Positions 11,583 to 25,587 of a stretch of 64,000 nucleotides of DNA are shown here, in pieces; position 1 is the first letter of the stretch; every line of letters starts with the position of its first letter. The notes under the pieces are model-generated. The model was not told the DNA's origin. It did not search any database and saw nothing but the letters and a program-made list of their open reading frames with translations. This stretch comes from Phalacrocorax aristotelis. Taxonomy: Eukaryota > Chordata > Aves > Suliformes > Phalacrocoracidae. The stretch spans positions 50,122,621 to 50,186,620 of the forward strand of contig NC_134280.1 in assembly GCF_949628215.1 (NCBI RefSeq), written 5' to 3'. Position numbers and translations under genes: made by a program.

Positions 11583-14500
11583 CTATACAAAGGAATTCAG
11601 TCATTTGCATAGTATAGGACAGACACTCAAGCATACTCAGACTATCTAGATGAATTTTCAGTTTCATATCAAAACAAGAAACTGAATTTTTTCGTTTTCC
11701 CAACCGCTATACCACATAAAATAGTCACTGAAATATTTCAATAGCATTAACACATTAACACACACGAGTATTAGATACCCCCAAAATGCCAAACCTTTTG
11801 ACTACTTCAGAATGACTATTTAACATTAAAAAAGCCAGTCCTACAGCTGACAGTTATCTAAAGCAAAATGAGACAAAACTTGCATCGTGTCTTTGTACTG
11901 CATGAAATATATTGAACAGCGCAAGTGAATTAGTAGCCACGAAAATACTAGATTACATAGAGATCCTCCTTCTTTCCTATATATAAAATATATAAAAATG
12001 AAAAGGAAACTGTCTTAGGTATCTACAGCATTTACAAAAAGACAAAAGAGTTAATCTTCAGAAGTTCACAACCAATGTGTACTTGCAGAAACAAACATGG
12101 AGTTGTTGCCACAGCAACTGCTGTTTTGAACATCACACTTGAAAGAAGATATTTTTCTGATGATCTGACATAGAACTAGTGGGAGTAGTTTGTTCAGTGA
12201 CACTGCTATCTAAGCAACATGTTCTTAGAAGTACTCATGTTCAAACAGAACAGCACTCCAAGAGCAATTTCAGCTGGGACAGCAATTAGCTGAACTAACA
12301 GTAGCAACAGCTGACCCTTAACACATACTCTGAAGGATCACTAATATAAAGCACATCTACAGATGACAAAATTTATACGGCACTATAACATATTGCATTA
12401 CTCTACACACCCACAGAGCTCCATGTTACAGATTCTCAAGTGAAGTCAGGTGGCTCATAGATTCTTCTTATTTTCTGAAGAAAGTACAAGTCTATACAAA
12501 AGGAGTACTGAAACACATACAAGGCTTCATAAAAGACAGATGCCTCTCTATGCTCCCACAATGCTACAGTCAGGACACACATGCAGGAGATAGAGAAATG
12601 AAGAAAGTTTTTACCTGAAGTATATTGTGCTTTCATGCTTTTAACTCTGCTAGTATAACATTTACTTAAAAAAAAAATTGGGAGGTTTTATTCTTGCACA
12701 TCTACCATTCAGCCTTATGCTGCAATTTCATTCTAGAAGTACCCCAACTTCAAGTTAGTGAATTTCTGAAGGAAACCTGACCTATTAACACTAAAACTGT
12801 CAATAGGTGGGAAGAATAGTAATGTACCAAATGATCTCTGGGCTTGGTGTGTCTGGAGAAGAACTGTTATCAAATGACAGACCAAGTCCATTGAAGGTTA
12901 GTGCTCAGTGTATATTTATTAAAATATTCTTGCAAAGTCTACACACTTCAAGTTAACTATATGGCATTCCATACCACAAGCTGAGCTGCCCTAGATAGTG
13001 CCCCTCAATTGGCAACATTTTGAGAGGACAAAAGTTAATACAACTACTCCTTCTACAACTGCAACTTGTTGGGCAAAATGACACCAAAAACCAAGTTGTT
13101 GTTTATACAGTTTTAGTTACTACTAATGAACAAGTTAATCCCCAGTAGAAATCCTGCCCTTACTGCTATAGCAGAAACAAGCTCAGAACTCTTAGCGAGA
13201 CAGTTTCTCCTCCCTCAAACTCTCCCTCTGGGAACCAACAGGACATAAAGCCTAAGACACATTAGTTGCTTCTCTTGTTTTCTGCCAGCTGCTGTAGCTG
13301 AAGCACAAACCTGAAAGAAGATACTAGCATTATTCCACCCTAATAAATAAATGGCAGAATTATGCCAGGTAAGGGAGTGGCAATGACCACTGCAAATTCC
13401 AGTAGTTAATGCTTTACTTAAGCTCCTCACTGTTCAGACCAGTCACTTTCTAACACTAACACACAGCACAAGCACTTTTTGCAAATAATTCATTCTAATG
13501 TGTGGCATTTTTCTACTTCATTTCCCAGTAATATTGAAAAGGATTTTCCTTAAGGGAAAGGAACCATACGGTGACTTTTAAGGCAACAACAAACAATTTG
13601 TCCTGTAGATTGTTATTTTTAGTCTTAGGGGAATTATACTCTCCTCAACTAGTCTTTAAGTATGCCTCACAAACATTCAATATCATGACTAATATTGGAA
13701 GGATATTGCCATGAAGACACACCTGAAGTTATACAGTCTCTCTTGTACAAACCTAGCATCATAAATTGTATAGCATTCTTCACTGTACCAGCTTCATTAA
13801 TGCACCTTGTCTAAAGGGAAAATGAACAATTACTCCACATGTATTTTATCTTCAGCTAGGTAAGTGTAGGTAGGTAAGCTTAGCAAAGCACTGCCTACCT
13901 TCTAACAGGACAATTAGCAGTGGAAAAACAAAAAAAAAGCTTCCTGTAAAGTGTTTTGGGGAAACTCTAAGAAGCAATCACGTAGCAGACTTAAGTCTGC
14001 AGTTACTGTTGTTTTAGAAAATGCCACAAGAACTTGTCTGCAAGCTAGAAAAGACTAGAGAGGGAGAAAGAGAATGAAAGGGATAGTGTTGATAGATTTA
14101 CAGTCAACTTCCCTGATACAAGAACAGTCTCATGGCTGCAGAAGCAGTTCATTATGCATGGGACCCCAGGATGACATACCTTGTGCCATTACAGTAAGAG
14201 ACCTTTCTTTGCTGAGCACCAAATCACTGAAGCACTGAAAGTACTCACAAAATCAGTTACTTCCGTAGCCTTCACACAGCTAACTTATTTACATATTTTA
14301 AAATGAACTTCACATTGTAAGAGTATGCATACACATAAAGATCAGATAATCTAAGCTTAGTAAATCCAGGAAGTTGACTGAAGGAAATCAAGTAAAACAG
14401 TAAACCACAGTTTGGTCATTCAGGTCAGGAACTGTTTGCATAACTATTATATCACCCATAACTACATTTTGCTCAACAGCTTGCTTAGGACAGGAAAACC

Positions 14501-16170
14501 TTGAATCAAATAAATCAGTCTACTCATCTACCCAGTAATAAATATAACTCTAAGTCCACAGAATATTAAGAAAGGTGTGCTTAAGATCTTGCACTGGGGA
14601 CACTGAAAATCTGCACTTCAAATTAGGTATATAATTTTTCAGGTATAAACAGTAGTTCTAGTAAGCTGCTGTTTTAAACGAGGATGCTTTCATAAGCTTA
14701 CAGAAGAGCTCACTCAGACATATCAAGTTATCCAGGTTTATAGATGGAGAGAACAGGTTTATGGAGACCAAGTCACAGATCAAAAGCATGGATATTAGAG
14801 GACAGTATGACTGGGAAGAAATACCATGGGGCTGGGCTTTCAGCATAGACCCATGCAATAATCATAACTTAAACTTGACTGAGTAAAACAACAAGCTGAG
14901 TCTTCCGAGATCTTTTTACTGTCTCTTACACCACAATGCACTTTCCATGACTGTTTATCTTTGAACTAAATGCTAATCCAATGTTTATAAGAATTGATCA
15001 CACAAGCAGAAATAAAGCCGATAACTTTAGAAATTCAACACTGTATCTTCCAGATGGCATTTTAGATACAAGAGTTTCTTTTAATGCTTCGTATTTCTAT
15101 TCAGCTGAAGACTGTGGAGTTTGGAGACATGTTTTAAATGATGTTTAACTGTTATTACATCAAGTACACCCAAGCAAATGATTATGTATCTGAAGAGCCA
15201 ATTATGATGTTATTAATTATAAATGAACTTAAAATTCTGCCTCTTTAGATGACTCTTCTCTTGGCCTTGACCAAGAATTAGTTTCTAGCAAGAGGAAAAC
15301 ATTGTTATTTTACAAGTACTATTAACTACTTTGCATTCACAGGCTCACGCAAAAAATATCATCTGTAGATCATTTGGTCATTTCCACAAATTGCACAGTT
15401 TCAGATTAATTTCCTGTTGCTTCTATTGCCACACACATCACATTAGCATTATGTTCCAGTTGCTATATTATACTGGAATAGCCCAATTAATATATCATCA
15501 GCACAAGGTAATGAAGCCACATGCAAAGCACTGCACTCCTAGAGAAGTCAGGTATGTTAGTAATCAGTCTGTTGACATTGGAAACTGCCTCTGCAAGTGA
15601 TTACTCTTAAAACTGTATATTTAACACGATTACACAAAACCTCTTCATACACTTAGAAAAAAGCTAAGCCTAAGTAGAAGTGTAATCACTACTGCTATGA
15701 GCAGAAGAAATGTAACAGGTGTACAACAGAAGTATGTAAAATTACTTCACTTAAGCAAGGTCACTAACACATGCAGTGGGATGCAGGTAGCATTTTTGCA
15801 TTAAACTTACAGGCTCATTTACATACTGTACATAAAGCAATTAACACCTGCTTCTGCAGTTTTAATTTGTATGCTTCAAGCAGACAGGAGTTTTCAAGGA
15901 CACTAACCTGAAGCTGTAAAAAAAAAGTCTTCCTTCCTGGCGATTGTCTGGGATGAATAATACAAACTGAGCTACTAGAAGATTCCCATACAAAATATTA
16001 ATGATACAGCTTTAGTTGAGAAGTAAACTAAAGAATTATCAGTTCCATAGCTCAGCAACAAGGTGTACTTGTTGACACAAGTACATGGTAGCTGGGAAGA
16101 CTGGCTGTGCTAATGACAAAAAGAAACTGGGGTCCAAGTAAATTTTGATACCTTATGTATCACTACTTAC
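11583..16170 (-). other. PPP6R3: PPP6R3 intron 12
   Basis: About 4.6 kb, the longest intron between coding exons. AT-rich throughout. Open frames (for example 15331-15600) are short and unlike any known protein. No transposon or RNA gene recognised. Confidence 0.75.
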
Positions 16171-16256
16171 CAGGTCCACTGTATTCCTCTTGTTAGTTTC
16201 TCCTAAAGAGCTTGTGCAGAATGTCTCCCATCGCTCTCTGACCTCCTCTGGAAGCT
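16171..16256 (-). CDS. PPP6R3: PPP6R3 coding exon 12 (residues 487-515)
   Basis: An 86-bp exon, acceptor CCTATGCTAG and donor GTAAGT. It completes Glu487 and encodes [20 protein letters not shown] followed by NKRNTVDL. It lies at the C-terminal edge of the SAPS helical domain. Mammals have Asp-Leu-Pro-Asp-Glu at its start, from memory, so the Glu-Leu-Pro-Glu-Glu here is a conservative change. Confidence 0.96.
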
Positions 16257-16641
16257 CTAGCATAGGAAACAAAAACCCCAATTTAATATTATCAACAACA
16301 GAGCATCACTTAATTTTTAATTTTTCTCTCCTGCTCTACCAGAAATACTGCAAAGGACATATACATCCTCCTAAGTCCATAAGGATTGCTCCATGTAGCA
16401 AACAAGTCCAAATCAAGCAGGTGAGCATCTCTTCACATTTATTCCAGGGAGTTTTGATACTGTTTGAAAAAAACTAAAAAGGACTTCAGCATATGTTTAA
16501 GAATGGTTGGTTTAAAATTGAATGCATCAGAAGTAATATTTTCTTCTTTTATTCAACTGCTGCCTTAATTTAAGTTTGATTCATTTCCTCAAAATTTGAT
16601 ACTGAAAGCCACGAAGACAAACGTAAGACCATTAACATTAC
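16257..16641 (-). other. PPP6R3: PPP6R3 intron 11
   Basis: A 385-bp AT-rich intron with nothing else recognisable. Confidence 0.85.
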
Positions 16642-16757
16642 CTTTAATGAGCTGTTGGACTAGTGTACTGTTTGGCCCCTTATCTGTACTATGCACAATA
16701 CAGTTTGCTATCCTTGTAAGATGACCCATATAGCCATGCCGCCTTCCTCCTTCAGCC
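16642..16757 (-). CDS. PPP6R3: PPP6R3 coding exon 11 (residues 448-487)
   Basis: A 116-bp exon, acceptor TTGTCTCTTGCAG and donor GTAATG. It completes Gln448 and encodes [20 protein letters not shown], then [18 protein letters not shown], ending one base into Glu487. This glycine-histidine stretch is one of the best conserved parts of the SAPS family. The GTAATG donor is weaker than the others in this gene. Confidence 0.96.
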
Positions 16758-19331
16758 CTGCAAGAGACAAAAGGAATTCAACTGCCCACACTCAGACCAA
16801 CTGTACTACTATATTTTGTTATAAAACACTCTACCAGAGTCAAGAAGTTACTTAACACAAATAACGTATTGATTCTTAAGCAGAAGAGTTGCATCCTAAA
16901 ACCAAAGGTTCACAAAAATACTGAAGAATTCCTGATACCAACTGGTTTGACTACACTGAGCTAGTTTGGTAGTTTACCTGCTTGTTAAGTCTTTTAAGAA
17001 GGATGTGCAGAGTATCTAACAGATTATTTCTGCTTTCACGTTTGTGTGTAGAAAGAAAAAATGTACAGCACTACCTTGATAAAGACAATTAACAACAGCT
17101 CCACAGATTTTAGGAAATTCCTGTTGCTGACACTATTTTCCAAAACCTCAATACAGGGAACATTCTCTGAGCTTTGAGTCCGTAATCATAAACAAAAATT
17201 CTTAAATCCAATGTGTGTCCTTGTACTGCAGAGCTTCTTAACATTACATTTAGCCTACAGGGATGGAATGGTATGACCAACTGAAATTTAAGTCAGGATC
17301 AGTGCTTTCCTGGAGTTTAGGAACAACATTTAAGCGCATACCAGAGGTACAATTACAAGGTGGTTTGAATATTTTTGTGACAGAATTGCTTTGTCAGAAC
17401 AGGAATCACCAGCATTTAGAGTAGTGCTTTGAGTAGCTATGATCAGCTGGAACCAATTTAGAGCTGACCTAAAAGCTGAAGCGAGAGCTCTGACTTGGAC
17501 TGAATTTTTAACATTTAGCTGCAAACTAACCTGACATTTGCTGTGTCAGCTTTTTAAAGTTCTGTGCTTTTTTAAAAAAAAAAACAAACCAGGAAAGACA
17601 CACTCAGAAAGACACACTAGACCAACCTCCCATGAACTTGACTGAAATCTTTGTAAAGTGACAGCACTTCAGGAAGTAGCTTATGTTATGCAAACACAAA
17701 TCACATGACTTGATTTTCCACCACTATCATCATCTAACACAGGAGGTAACTGAAATGATGTTACGTCAGTGCAAGATGTCATGAATGAAACAGTATCACA
17801 TTGTTTACAGAAACAGCTTGAGATTCCTGTCTTACTTCCTTGACTGTTTAGGTAACAAGTACATTCAAAACAAGCAACACGTGATGGTGGCAAAGGTTAT
17901 AATTTCTAATACAGGCTATGCCATAAAAAGCACTTGCATTAGACGAAGTGGATTGAGTTGCCATTGCCTAGCCAAAAAGGCTAGAGCATGATTGTATCTC
18001 CTGTTAGCAAATGCTTATCAATCCGAGTGAATCAAACAGCTTTTTACTATGTCAGATGTCAGATATTTACCAGCAAAAAGCAGCCACTCTCAAGCTCCTA
18101 GAGCTGCTCAAAATAACATTGACAGAATACAAAAGCATAAAAAGAAAAATCCATTTCCTGAAGCAGCTAAGCTAATAATACCTCTTCTTAAAAACTTATA
18201 TTTGCAGTCATACCTGTACAAAATTGGATAACAGGGTGAATTACTTACAGCCTGCTCATTTCTCACAAACTAAAATAAATTCTTTCCAGACAAAAGCACA
18301 ATTTGAGGTTTCCAACAATATTTTCCAAATTTGTATTTGCAAACATGAGACTAAGTATTTAATTCATCCATCCCTATGGTAAGCCCTGGATCAAGAACAT
18401 TCTTATTCAATCAATGGATAGTTCTAGGTTGGATCTATGGAAATAGCTTTCCGTACTTCTCTCCTTTGAGAGTCTAATTTGTGAAGAAGTTGACAATTCT
18501 CTATAACCTCAGGAGACTATGATACAAAATACATTTGGGAGAGCATGTTTTCTACAGTTAAGTCACATTCCTCTTTGTAGCACCCTCTTCACCTACTTGA
18601 ACATCCTTATTTTCAGGTCAGTTACATTAGCCATATATTTACTGATTCACATCAAATAGTAACAGGCATATTTTGGGAAGTAGAACTGTCTCAAATAATA
18701 CACCAGCAAACCAGCAACACTATCCCAGTCAGCTAATTCAGTATTTTGGTAAGTTAGAGCTAACATTTACTGTTCACCATCTCCTGAGGCAAACTTACGA
18801 GCCTTCAGAGAGCTGTTTTACCACCTCAGGTGAAGCTAGAGGGGTTTTTCTCCTGCTATGAACACAGTTTCCAGCAACATTAGCTACTTGAAACTTTCAT
18901 TCTTGTTCTTGCACAAACACATACTTTTAGAAGGTAGCCCATTGCTGAGGACTTGGCTTTTACTACTTCAGAGTCTGTTGCTCCCCAATACGTATTATAC
19001 TTTGATGTGTTTATAAATAATTTTCAATTGCTTATATTTCCTGTCCTCTCAAAACTTAACATATGTTTCTGTGCTTGGATATGGATAGACTTTGAAGATC
19101 ATAGTAATATCTTAAACACAGCAAGAATGACAAATAGTGTCTCCTCAAAGAGTCATGGGAAAATGCATTAGAATGCCGCCAAAAAGCAGTGTGAGAGAAA
19201 GCTTTAATGCAAACATTAACCTACAGGTGTTTTTAGAACTGGCCAGATCAGTTATGAATAAGTCATACATTTGTTTCACAATTCAAGTCTTATATAGACA
19301 ATTGCAGGGACTGAGAAAACTAGTTACTCAC
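16758..19331 (-). other. PPP6R3: PPP6R3 intron 10
   Basis: About 2.6 kb, AT-rich, with no recognised element. Confidence 0.8.
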
Positions 19332-19396
19332 TGTTTCTTCTCATTCATCTCCCATGCTTCAAGTATTCGTTCTATTAACTGGCACTTAAGGAAGAG
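19332..19396 (-). CDS. PPP6R3: PPP6R3 coding exon 10 (residues 427-448)
   Basis: A 65-bp exon, acceptor GCTCTTTTGATAG and donor GTGAGT. It encodes LFLKCQLIERILEAWEMNEK plus K and two bases of Gln448, a helical piece of the SAPS domain. The third residue position is Leu (LFLKC) where I remember Gln in mammals. At 65 bp it is one of the shortest coding exons here; skipping it would break the frame. Confidence 0.95.
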
Positions 19397-19877
19397 CTAT
19401 CAAAAGAGCAAAATATGCTTAGTAACAGTAAAGTAGAACACATTTTACAATTGATTTTAACAAACACAGTCTTACATGCCAACTAATTTCAGGTTTAGGA
19501 TGAACATTCTCAAAAGGTTTAAAGTTCAGAACCAGCAATCAGAAACCTAAAAGCTAAACCTACATTAATTCTACTTCTTTCTATCTGCTGAGTTGCAGTA
19601 GCATAAAGCTATTGAAATAGCAATTTTAATTCTTAAAAATAAGCAGAACTTCTCCTTCAAGGAAAATACATATTTGCAGCTCTGCACACACACTCACTTT
19701 GGGGTAGCAAAAATCTCCTCTAAGGACTCCCAGGTTTAACACCCCAAACTGACATTTTAAGAAAAAACAGAGAAATATTCATATTCATTCTATACATAAA
19801 TAAAATATATCCCAATTTTACTACGATAGCCCAGAGGCAAGAAAATTCAATAGATTCCCTGAAAAACCGCAACTTAC
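19397..19877 (-). other. PPP6R3: PPP6R3 intron 9
   Basis: A 481-bp AT-rich intron with nothing else recognisable. Confidence 0.85.
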
Positions 19878-20027
19878 ATGTTTCAATAAGAGATTGTCCG
19901 CAGTGGAATCCTGATCTGTAATTGTGCCATTTTCTGTGCTTTCAAGAGGACTTGCAAGAATCAATGCAATACAAATTTCTACTTGAGTATGCAAAAAGTT
20001 ATTCCATGTATATTTAAAGAACATGTC
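19878..20027 (-). CDS. PPP6R3: PPP6R3 coding exon 9 (residues 377-426)
   Basis: A 150-bp exon, 50 codons, phase 0 at both ends (acceptor TTTGTTTTTCAG, donor GTAAGT). It encodes [30 protein letters not shown], then [20 protein letters not shown]. The hydrophobic helical first half belongs to the SAPS solenoid that binds the PP6 catalytic subunit; the middle polar stretch is a likely loop. Confidence 0.97.
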
Positions 20028-22013
20028 CTGAAAAACAAATTCAACAAGGTTTAGACAAACCAAGGTCTTTTCATTAAACATAACCAATAATCTCACCCTA
20101 GCAAGTCATTTGAATGACTACAAAAGAACCAGTTCTTTAAGTTCTTCAATAAGTATTATTGTGCAAGAGAAAATTTGTGACCTACAAATATGTTAATTCT
20201 CGTGCTTGCTATTGTATCTGAACACAAGGGCTATCATATGGGGTCAGAACAAAAAGTCAGTTGTAACTGGATTTATCCCATGGATAACCAATAATGCACT
20301 TTCAGAAAAGACAGACAGGGAGGAATGATACTCCCCACTTAACATTCTTTCTGCTAGCTGCCACCCAGAGTCAGAAGTGTTATTTGACCTTAGTAGCCCT
20401 TGACAGACTTCTCTTTGAGTTCACTTAACCTTCTAGGATCTACACCACCACTTATAACGTGCTCCTCACTTCAGTGAGATTCCTTACCAAATCATTTCTA
20501 CGTGTTTTGAACCTGTCGTCTACTAATTTTATTCTTCTGTTACAGAAGGCTACCTAGATAATCTAGATGCCATTTAAGATTATTAAATGCCTCACACAAG
20601 ACAAATACTGAGGTTCAGATACAATTAGCAGTGTTTATTTAGTCATGTTCCTTGTTCTCCACATTTTTGCTCTTAAACATAGGAAAGATTTTTTTTCCCA
20701 AGCTTTATGTCTGGTTATTCTGGACTTCTTACTGCAAAACTTAAATGATCACTGTCACTGGTAAAATGAAATTAGTTACGGAAATATGTGCAATGATTGG
20801 AACGGTATTAAACAATTTAAGTCTCATTCAAAATATGGCTAAAGATCTCCAATTTTCCTTCAGTCCTCCTAAACTAATGACAGCCTCTCATAAAGATATG
20901 CTACTGGAATTAGACACTTTTCCTAACAGTCAAGTCTGCACAGTAAACCACGTGCTGTTTCAGCAAACAGCGTGAAGCACTGAGAAGTTTATATGGCTCT
21001 AACTACTTTTCCTCTTTATGTAAAAATTGCTACAGAAAAGCATGTTCAACCCTCACTGAATTTAGTTTACAAAATAATCTACTTATAAGAACATGCAAAT
21101 GCTCATATCATGTACATTCCCTTAGACAACACATCTAGGAAATCTTCAGTTACAGTGAAGTTCGCTGTATGCAAGTTAGCACCTGTCCACAAACCCAAGT
21201 TGTGTGGCGAAATTGAGATGAAGACATTACAACCATAGCTGTATTAAATTAGTTGAAGGAAAAAGGTATTTTAACATAAAACAATTTGGGGCAGAGAAAA
21301 TATTTTCACTTTAAGTTTGCAACTGCCTGCTTAGAAGAAAAAGTTTACATGTTGTATTCAGAAACTGTAGTATAAATTCTAGCATGTTTTGATAGTTGTT
21401 TTTAATCTCATACCAACATTTGAATTTTTTGGTCAACCTAAACACAAAAGAGTATGTCTTGCTATAGCTGAAGTAGGAACTACTCAAGGTACACATTCCA
21501 CATTAGGAAAAAGCAGCAAGTTAACTGACTGAAAGTTTTTTGTGCAACATCTTGCTTTGAAGGTGTATGAGCTACCAAGAGTAACTGTCCTCTTATAGGA
21601 CAGTGCTGAAATTCCATTTTATGTCCCATATATTATTAAGAAAGGAATAGGGGTTTTGAGGGAACAGCTTAGGAAAAGTACAAAAACAGCAGGGAAGCCT
21701 TGAACATGGCTGAAAATTTGAGAACACAGATGAAAAACCTAAGTTTGTTAAGAAAACCACTTCATGTACTTATGAAGGTGTAGAGAATAAGAACCAGTCA
21801 AGTGATAGGAAGAAAATGCTTACTTCAGAACGATGAATTTAACAGTAAAATCCAATATTAGGAGTTCTTAAACAGTGCAAAAGAAGCCACAACACAAACA
21901 GGCTGAAAAGTTAGGCTGGAAAATACACTACAAGTTATCTGCAGTGACAGAAAAAACAGACAAGATCTTAATAGCAATCCATAAAAATAAAGAAAGCGGC
22001 ATAAAGTTCTTAC
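20028..22013 (-). other. PPP6R3: PPP6R3 intron 8
   Basis: About 2 kb, AT-rich. No repeat family or RNA gene recognised. Confidence 0.8.
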
Positions 22014-22166
22014 CAATATTACTCCTATGCTGTTAAGCTCTATAAGCTCCTGATTCACACTGCTTGTATTCATCTGTAAAAGGCTAGATATTAATCTAAT
22101 CACATTTAAACGTGTGTTTCCCACAGGTGGATCCAATACACCCCAGGTTGTCTTCATGACACTTTT
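22014..22166 (-). CDS. PPP6R3: PPP6R3 coding exon 8 (residues 326-376)
   Basis: A 153-bp exon, 51 codons, phase 0 at both ends (acceptor TACTTTTTTCAG, donor GTAAGA). It encodes [20 protein letters not shown], then [20 protein letters not shown] and [26 protein letters not shown] is a hallmark of the SAPS family. Confidence 0.97.
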
Positions 22167-23995
22167 CTGAAAAAAGTACATACATAAACCCCATTAAAAT
22201 CTCTTTAAAAAAACCAGCTCATCATTACTATGCACAATGACACAGTAGTGCTTAAAAAAAAAAAACATACAATCAGTCCTTCAGCAAGCCTTACCTTCAC
22301 CCTGCAAAAAAGATTTTAGTTCTGAACACTATAGCTTATTTTAACTCCATAGACAGGAAGCATTAAAAGCAGCTATATGAAACAAACAACAATGTAAAAA
22401 CTGATTGTTAACTACAGACAGGATCTTAAAGTAGATGCATTCTACCCAAGGAATTAGGGTAGACTTCCTAGGAAATATTTCTCACCGGTTAATCGATGTA
22501 CAGCTATAGTGGACAGTCTCGAAATAATGCTTCAAAAACCCTAACTTCATATACCTGAAATCAATTTCATTAAGCAACAAGCTTCTCTGGTGCCTTATTC
22601 TAGTGTTATACACTAAACAAGCTCCATCTGTAGTCTCTGAAGGAGTTGAAAGAGTTACTTCCAACACAGCAATAATCTCTTTCCATGCACTATGGATCCT
22701 TGTATTACAGCCATAAGCTTCGTGGTTCTTACATTGAAATTTTAGCTGGTTAACAAACTAGAACTATTGTCACATAACTACGTGCCAATAAGAAAAATCT
22801 GGTATTAGCTACCAAACAGCTAAAAAATCTAGTAGCAAATATGAATTCCCCTGCTTGCTGCATAATGAAAGTGTCTTCCTATCCTAAGGCACAAACATAT
22901 TTTGACAAGGAGGCCCCTACTGCCTTCTGTAACACTGGATGTCATTTTTGCCTGACCAGCACCACCCTTGCAGAGACTGACATCCTGCTAATTCATTTAT
23001 TCCATTCCTCACATAAGGCAAAAATCTAAGGAGGTTCATTTAACTAGTGCTCAAACCAACAGATGACCAGATTCAATAACTTCACTAGATGATTTATTCA
23101 AATGTTAAGTACATCCAACCATCAGAAAATACTCATGTATCGTATGTGACCCTGCTTTTACTGTAATATAGACCTGTATCTTGCCATGTTGTTGCAATAA
23201 AGATAAAACAGTTTCTTTGCATTTTATTACCTCTGCTGCGTTTTGAAATCTTGAGATCTAATTTTCTCCAGGCTAAAATAAACTTTAACACTACCTTGAC
23301 ACCCCCTCATCTAATATTTTATATGCCTCTGGTCTTTGTTTTCACTTCAACCCACAGGTCCTTCTCTCTTATGGACCCACTTCAGGGTACAGTACTCCAG
23401 CTGAAGTTCTGCCAGTGAAAATTTGAGTGGAAAAATATAAACAGATTCTAGGTGAACCCCCTATTTATACACCTTGTATTTATCTTTTGCAACAGCATGA
23501 CATAGGTAAGTTGCTTAAATCAGTTTAAAAGCCCAAAGAATTTAACATGCCCAGAGCACAGGGTACACAACGTGGAGCTACTCTACTTGGGTCCTGGGCC
23601 AGTCTAGATGAATTGTGCAGGCCTCATGTGGGCCATGCCAAAGTTCCAAACAACTGAGGCATCCATAGTCCATGTTCCTTATCCAGATAGGATTTCCAAG
23701 CAGAAAACAGGACCCACCTTGAGAATATAGAGCAAACCACTTTACTGCTTTCAGGAAGAAGTAATTGCATCAAGACTATTCTGCCAATTAAAGCTCATGC
23801 TGGAAAAGCACATCAATTAGCATAACATATTGGGTCAGGGACAACAACGAAAAGCAAAGCTCACAACAGGCTGGGAAGGAGCCTGGGCACTTGCCCGAAA
23901 GTTGTCGAACCAGATTTTGTTTATCATAACCTGCCTAAGATACAGTCACACAGTAACAGTCTTGTTTCAATTTGGTAAGATGAGGTCTCACTTAC
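22167..23995 (-). other. PPP6R3: PPP6R3 intron 7
   Basis: About 1.8 kb. AT-rich, with a probable old CR1 fragment at 23245-23425 and nothing else recognised. Confidence 0.8.
23245..23425 (-). repeat. Old, decayed CR1 LINE fragment (reverse)
   Basis: On the plus strand, TCTCCAGGCTAAAATAAA and GTACAGTACTCCAGCTGAAG resemble the reverse complement of the CR1 RT-3' region (compare the CR1 at 47577-47985 with its GCAGGCTGAACAAGCC). The match is patchy, as in an ancient copy. The call rests on memory of CR1 and has no clear ends. Confidence 0.5.
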
Positions 23996-24125
23996 TTTTG
24001 GAGGCTCAAGTAGGAGTTCATGGAAGGATGAAAGGCGTGCTTTTATGGCTTCTAAAACACTTTTGTTGACAGAATATGTTGAATTGCTCATGCCTGGAGG
24101 ACAGATCTCTATATGGCCCTCAAAT
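23996..24125 (-). CDS. PPP6R3: PPP6R3 coding exon 7 (residues 282-325)
   Basis: A 130-bp exon, acceptor TTGTGTGTTTTAG and donor GTAAGT. It completes Thr282 and encodes [20 protein letters not shown], then [20 protein letters not shown] and PPK. Differences from mammals are conservative. It ends in phase 0. Part of the SAPS domain. Confidence 0.97.
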
Positions 24126-24797
24126 CTAAAACACACAAAAGCAAAATCTGATAGTATCAAAACTAGTTGTAAAACATCTTTAAGGTATGATTTTGAGTGT
24201 CACGGTTCTCAAGGTATGTGAAAGAGCAGGAGGCAAGTAACAGAAGGTTACAAATATAAATGAAGTGTGAAGTAATGGTTCAACAAGATCCAAACACTAG
24301 CCCTACCATTTTTAGGTTTATTGTGCTTGAAGTCTCCAATATGGTTTTGATATTAAATATTACAGCTGTTCTATTTCCTCTTTTGAGGCAGATAAAGAGC
24401 TTCACTCATCTATCCTGAACAATATAAGTTGAATGTACCACAGATCTGTTCAGCAGTTTCTCAAAGTGAAGTTGCAATAACTTTTTAAAAGTCAATACCC
24501 ACCCACTGCACTGTACATATTTAATCTATTCGCTGTATCCAGAAACTAATGGATGAAATATAATTTGTCTGATCTGTCAAGTGGCACTCAAACTAGCTTC
24601 TAGAAAAAAACTGCAGAAAGACCACTCATTTGGTGAAAGCGTAGTAACGCCAATCAATTGCTTGGTTTGCTTCTACTTCAGCTACAACAGACCACAAAAA
24701 TGGTTCAGTCGTACGTACATGGAAGACACTTGCTATTGCTGATCAGTAGTTTAGTTAAATTATGCAAGTATAATTTAAGCAAAATAAGAACACTTAC
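24126..24797 (-). other. PPP6R3: PPP6R3 intron 6
   Basis: A 672-bp AT-rich intron with nothing else recognisable. Confidence 0.85.
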
Positions 24798-24911
24798 GTC
24801 TGTCGTCTTGTCTCAAGCAAGGTCAAGAGTATTTGGATTGCACTGACTATGGCAGATTCATTTTTTTCTTTATGAAAGATATTAGACAGCAGCTGCTCTA
24901 TGATTTCTTGT
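24798..24911 (-). CDS. PPP6R3: PPP6R3 coding exon 6 (residues 244-282)
   Basis: A 114-bp exon, acceptor CTTTCCTTTTCAG and donor GTAAGT. It completes Lys244 and encodes [20 protein letters not shown], then [17 protein letters not shown], ending two bases into Thr282. It forms amphipathic helices of the SAPS solenoid. Confidence 0.97.
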
Positions 24912-25587
24912 CTGAAAAGGAAAGCACTGGCATCAGATATAGCACTACTTCGGGACACAGCTGTTAAACAGAAGTAGCTACCATTTGCCCATGTGAAATA
25001 ATGGGATAATACAAAGAAAACTAGTAGCTATTTCAAGCTAGCAGGTACCACTAGGACAATCACTCCCATCCTCTCTGCCCCAACCATATATCCCTAGATC
25101 TAGTTCTTTGATCTGACCACCAACACTACAAGAAGGAAGTTTTCAGTCAGACCAAAAACCTGATTTAGCTTACCATAACAGCCACACAAGCCTAAACCCA
25201 AAAGCAGCAAAGGGGAGAAGGGAATACAGGAGAATCTCCTCTACCAGAAACACACTTAGATTAACTTAAAACAAATAACAGATCAAACCCAAAGTCTCCC
25301 ATGCGTACCCTGCACAATATCAAGCTGACCTCCACATGTCTGATCCCACTAACTTCAGCAATACAGAATTTATTTTAATGAGACAAACCCCCCCACGGAA
25401 GTCATCCAGGTGGGCTCTGCTTACTTGTTGAGTTTTTTAAAATCGTACAAACAGAGAACAGGTAGGCAAGAAAATTCACCTGAAAGGCAAGGCTTGCCAT
25501 TTCTGAAGGATTTCAAGGTCAAAACGTAAAAAATCACGTTATTTATGAACTGAAGAAAAAATTACGAAGTTCAGCAAACCAACTTAC
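24912..25587 (-). other. PPP6R3: PPP6R3 intron 5
   Basis: A 676-bp AT-rich intron with a short C-run near 25388. Nothing else recognised. Confidence 0.85.
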